Part shown: one piece after another, positions 32,547 through 34,671 of the stretch
Layout: each line of letters opens with the position of its first letter
Numbering within the stretch: the first letter of the stretch is position 1
Source of the DNA: an uncultured Pelagibacteraceae bacterium
GTDB lineage: Bacteria > Pseudomonadota > Alphaproteobacteria > Pelagibacterales > Pelagibacteraceae
DNA: 34,671 bases
NCBI GenBank assembly: GCA_902580275.1
Contig: CACHJZ010000008.1
Span: 1 to 34,671, forward strand
Reading direction: 5' to 3'
Program-made: the position numbers and the translations under genes
Notes under the pieces: model-generated
Told to the model about the DNA's origin: nothing
What the model saw: only the letters and a program-made list of their open reading frames with translations
The model's database searches: none

Positions 32547-33782
32547 ATGGACAAATCGTTCTTAACAGAATTCAAACAAAGAGAATACTACAATCAATGC
32601 ACTGATTTTGATGCATTAAATGAATTTATGAGTGCAAAACCTATTAGGGCCTACATAGGGTTTGATTGCACAGCAAAAAGTTTACATGTCGGAAGTCTTT
32701 TACAAATAATGTGTTTAAGAATGCTTCAAAAGCATGGGCATCAACCGATAGTTTTGTTGGGAGGTGGCACAACAAGAATTGGCGATCCATCTGGTAAAGA
32801 AGAAACTAGAAAAATGTTATCAGACAAAGAAATAGAATCTAACATTAAAAATATTAAGAAAGTATTTAATATTTTTTTAAAAACTAGTAACACAAAAATA
32901 AAGCCAATATTTGTAAATAATTACAAATGGCTTGGAAAACTCAATTACATTAAATTTTTGAGGGAAATAGGAAAACATTTTACAATTAATAAAATGTTAA
33001 GCTTTGACAGTGTAAAATTGAGGCTAGATCGCGAACAGTCTTTAAGCTACATGGAATTTAATTATATGATACTTCAAGCATACGATTTTTTAGAACTAAA
33101 TAAAAATAAAAATTGTATTATGCAGATAGGTGGCTCTGATCAGTGGGGTAATATAGTTAATGGAGTTGAACTAATAAAAAGATACTCTGGTAAACAATCT
33201 TTTGGATTAACAACACCTTTAATAACTTTAGCCTCTGGAGCAAAAATGGGAAAAACTGAAAGTGGAGCTGTGTGGCTAGATAAATCGTTATTGTCTTCAT
33301 ATGATTACTGGCAATTTTGGAGAAATACTGATGACAGAGATGTAATTAGATTTCTTAAAATGTTTACTGATTTAAGTTTAAAAAAAATAGATGAAATTAA
33401 AAATAATAATATTAATGAATTAAAAATTTTATTAGCAAATGAAGCAACCACAATGTTACATGGAAAGTTGTCTGCTCAAAAAGCAGAACAAACAGCTAAA
33501 AGTACTTTTGAATCTGGTTCGATTGGTGAAGATTTACCTAGTATTAAAGTTAATAAAAAAGAAATAGAAAGCGGAATAAATATTATAGATCTTGTTGTAC
33601 TGTCAAATCTTTTGACCTCAAAAAGTGAAGTAAGAAGAATAATTAAGAATAGAGGTATTAAAATTAATAATGAGACAATTGAAGACCACACATTACAAAT
33701 TTTTTTAAAGGATTTTAAAAATAAAAATTTTGTAAAATTATCTCTTGGAAAGAAAAAACACGTAATAATTAAATTAAATTAA
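32547..33782 (+). CDS. tyrS: tyrosyl-tRNA synthetase
   Basis: This 411-residue class I synthetase has the HIGH-type motif HVGS (47-50) in CTAKSLHVGSL, the tyrosine/ATP-site loop GGSDQWGN (195-202), a KMSKS variant KMGKT (233-237) and a C-terminal S4-like RNA-binding domain (about 345-411). It charges tRNA-Tyr in the cytoplasm. The 3' end overlaps the convergent AsmA-like gene by four bases. Confidence 0.96.
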   Translation: MDKSFLTEFKQREYYNQCTDFDALNEFMSAKPIRAYIGFDCTAKSLHVGSLLQIMCLRMLQKHGHQPIVLLGGGTTRIGDPSGKEETRKMLSDKEIESNIKNIKKVFNIFLKTSNTKIKPIFVNNYKWLGKLNYIKFLREIGKHFTINKMLSFDSVKLRLDREQSLSYMEFNYMILQAYDFLELNKNKNCIMQIGGSDQWGNIVNGVELIKRYSGKQSFGLTTPLITLASGAKMGKTESGAVWLDKSLLSSYDYWQFWRNTDDRDVIRFLKMFTDLSLKKIDEIKNNNINELKILLANEATTMLHGKLSAQKAEQTAKSTFESGSIGEDLPSIKVNKKEIESGINIIDLVVLSNLLTSKSEVRRIIKNRGIKINNETIEDHTLQIFLKDFKNKNFVKLSLGKKKHVIIKLN

Positions 33783-34671
33783 TTCGTTTTTTTAATTTTT
33801 TCTAATGTTCTAGTAATAAATCTAGGTGTCAGAGTTTTTATTGGGTTTACTGATGTCTTGATATCTTTGGGTGGCCCTTTTAATTTAAAACTTACACCAA
33901 ATACACCTTCACCTGTTTTTTTTCCAACTAAAATATCCCCTAGAATCGGTATAGACCCGACAAATTTATTTATTGTAGTTGCAGGAACTAAAGTTCCTCT
34001 TAAGCTTACAATTTTATCTTTTTCAACATAACCTTCCATTAAAATCGAAATTGCAGGTCCAATGGCATAGAGCTCATCGATCTCCATAAGTTTTTTTTGT
34101 TTTGTAAAATTCATTTCTAATTCATCAAACCCGACCCCTTCACCTGATAGAATGTCTGCGATACCTTGCAAAGATGCAAGTGTTAGAATTTTTGTTAATG
34201 CTGGTAAATCTTTGAGACTAAATTCAAAAATCTTTAATTGAGATTTAGATACTTTATTTTTTTTAACTGAATAAAAATCAATTTTTCCTCTTTCAAAACC
34301 CTTAACAAACTTATATTTTTTAACAAAAGGTTTGGCTTGACCAGAAAAAAAAGTAGTAACCTTTTGATTATCCTTTGTCTTCACACTAATTGACATCGGG
34401 TCATTATTGGGAAATGTAGATTTTAATGACACATCATAAATATCATTACCTTTAACTTTAACTTTACCTTGTAGATTTAAAATATGGTGATCAAAATCTA
34501 AATAATTTTTTTTAAAATTTATATCAAAGATTCTTTCATTCTCATCAAAAATCTTTGTTTCGTTTGTATCCTCAAACAAAATTTGATCTATGATTTTATT
34601 TAAGTTAAAGTTTTTTCCTTGAACTATATATGTATTTTTTTTACTTTGAACTATTGAAATATCGTTTTTAC
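33779..34671 (-). CDS. AsmA/YhdP-like protein, C-terminal part (cut by window edge)
   Basis: The frame stays open from the window end through a TTG at 34579 to the stop, so the visible 297 residues are the end of a larger protein whose start lies beyond the window. The region ALTKILTLASLQGIADILSG, then GVGFDELEMNF, YAIGPAISILMEGYVE, IPILGDILVG and a closing VNPIKTLTPRFI match the C-terminus of AsmA-like/DUF3971 (YhdP-type) envelope proteins. These bridge the inner and outer membranes and are linked to phospholipid transport in other bacteria. It overlaps tyrS by four bases, tail to tail. Confidence 0.8.
   Translation of the reverse strand, partial: KNDISIVQSKKNTYIVQGKNFNLNKIIDQILFEDTNETKIFDENERIFDINFKKNYLDFDHHILNLQGKVKVKGNDIYDVSLKSTFPNNDPMSISVKTKDNQKVTTFFSGQAKPFVKKYKFVKGFERGKIDFYSVKKNKVSKSQLKIFEFSLKDLPALTKILTLASLQGIADILSGEGVGFDELEMNFTKQKKLMEIDELYAIGPAISILMEGYVEKDKIVSLRGTLVPATTINKFVGSIPILGDILVGKKTGEGVFGVSFKLKGPPKDIKTSVNPIKTLTPRFITRTLEKIKKTN

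Noticed and set aside
33779..34579. AsmA-like gene starting at the TTG at 34579
   Set aside because: The frame remains open to the window edge, so this TTG is internal and the gene is truncated by the window.
1..34671. tRNA or rRNA genes, CRISPR arrays, insertion sequences, prophage
   Set aside because: No cloverleaf-like stretches, regular spacer repeats, transposase or integrase frames were seen; the packing leaves little non-coding room.

Overview
The window looks like a chromosomal segment of a streamlined marine alphaproteobacterium of the SAR11 clade (Pelagibacter-like). The DNA is very A+T-rich. Genes are packed with gaps of a few bases or with ATGA/TAATG overlaps. There are no mobile elements, CRISPR arrays, rRNA or tRNA genes that I can see. 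The gene set fits: one complete suf operon under an IscR-type regulator, several EamA/DMT exporters, small membrane proteins and light-related flavoproteins. The assignment rests on gene content and style, not on a database search.

Region 1 (1-4844) starts with the 3' end of an SMR transporter, a DUF2798 protein and a small membrane protein, then a light-linked cluster. This holds a short photolyase-like FAD protein with an unusual domain order (703-1845). Convergent to it is a translationally coupled operon of a bacterial (6-4)-photolyase/cryptochrome relative, a DUF393 CxxC protein and a 41-residue DUF2256 protein (3796 to 1838, minus). Divergent from that are an SDR-fold protein lacking the catalytic tyrosine and an IsdG-like heme-degrading monooxygenase. 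Region 2 (4847-9132, minus) is a run of an inositol-monophosphatase-family enzyme, a 775-residue autotransporter-like beta-propeller surface protein, a class I glutamine amidotransferase and an AhpD-like protein. Region 3 (9199-11162, plus) couples a gamma-butyrobetaine-hydroxylase-like dioxygenase to an EamA transporter.

Region 4 (16987 to 11178, minus) is a tight operon: aldehyde dehydrogenase, an unlisted 41-residue membrane protein, an FAH-family protein, phosphoenolpyruvate carboxylase and CcdA. The ppc frame is broken by one extra base in a seven-base homopolymer just before the catalytic glycine-rich loop. Region 5 (17057-22685) has two more EamA transporters, a GYD-domain protein, an ExaC/AldB-type aldehyde dehydrogenase with its DUF779 partner bracketed by two perfect hairpins, a homocysteine methyltransferase preceded by a parS-core palindrome, and a YbaK-type deacylase.

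Region 6 (22823-30666) holds glnA with a clear intrinsic terminator, then the suf operon read leftward (iscR-sufB-sufC-sufD-sufS-sufU-sufT-sufA). Most of its junctions overlap, and an IscR type-1 operator sits on its promoter. Region 7 (30750-34671) has an alpha/beta hydrolase, AnmK, TyrS and the C-terminal part of an AsmA/YhdP-like protein that runs off the window.
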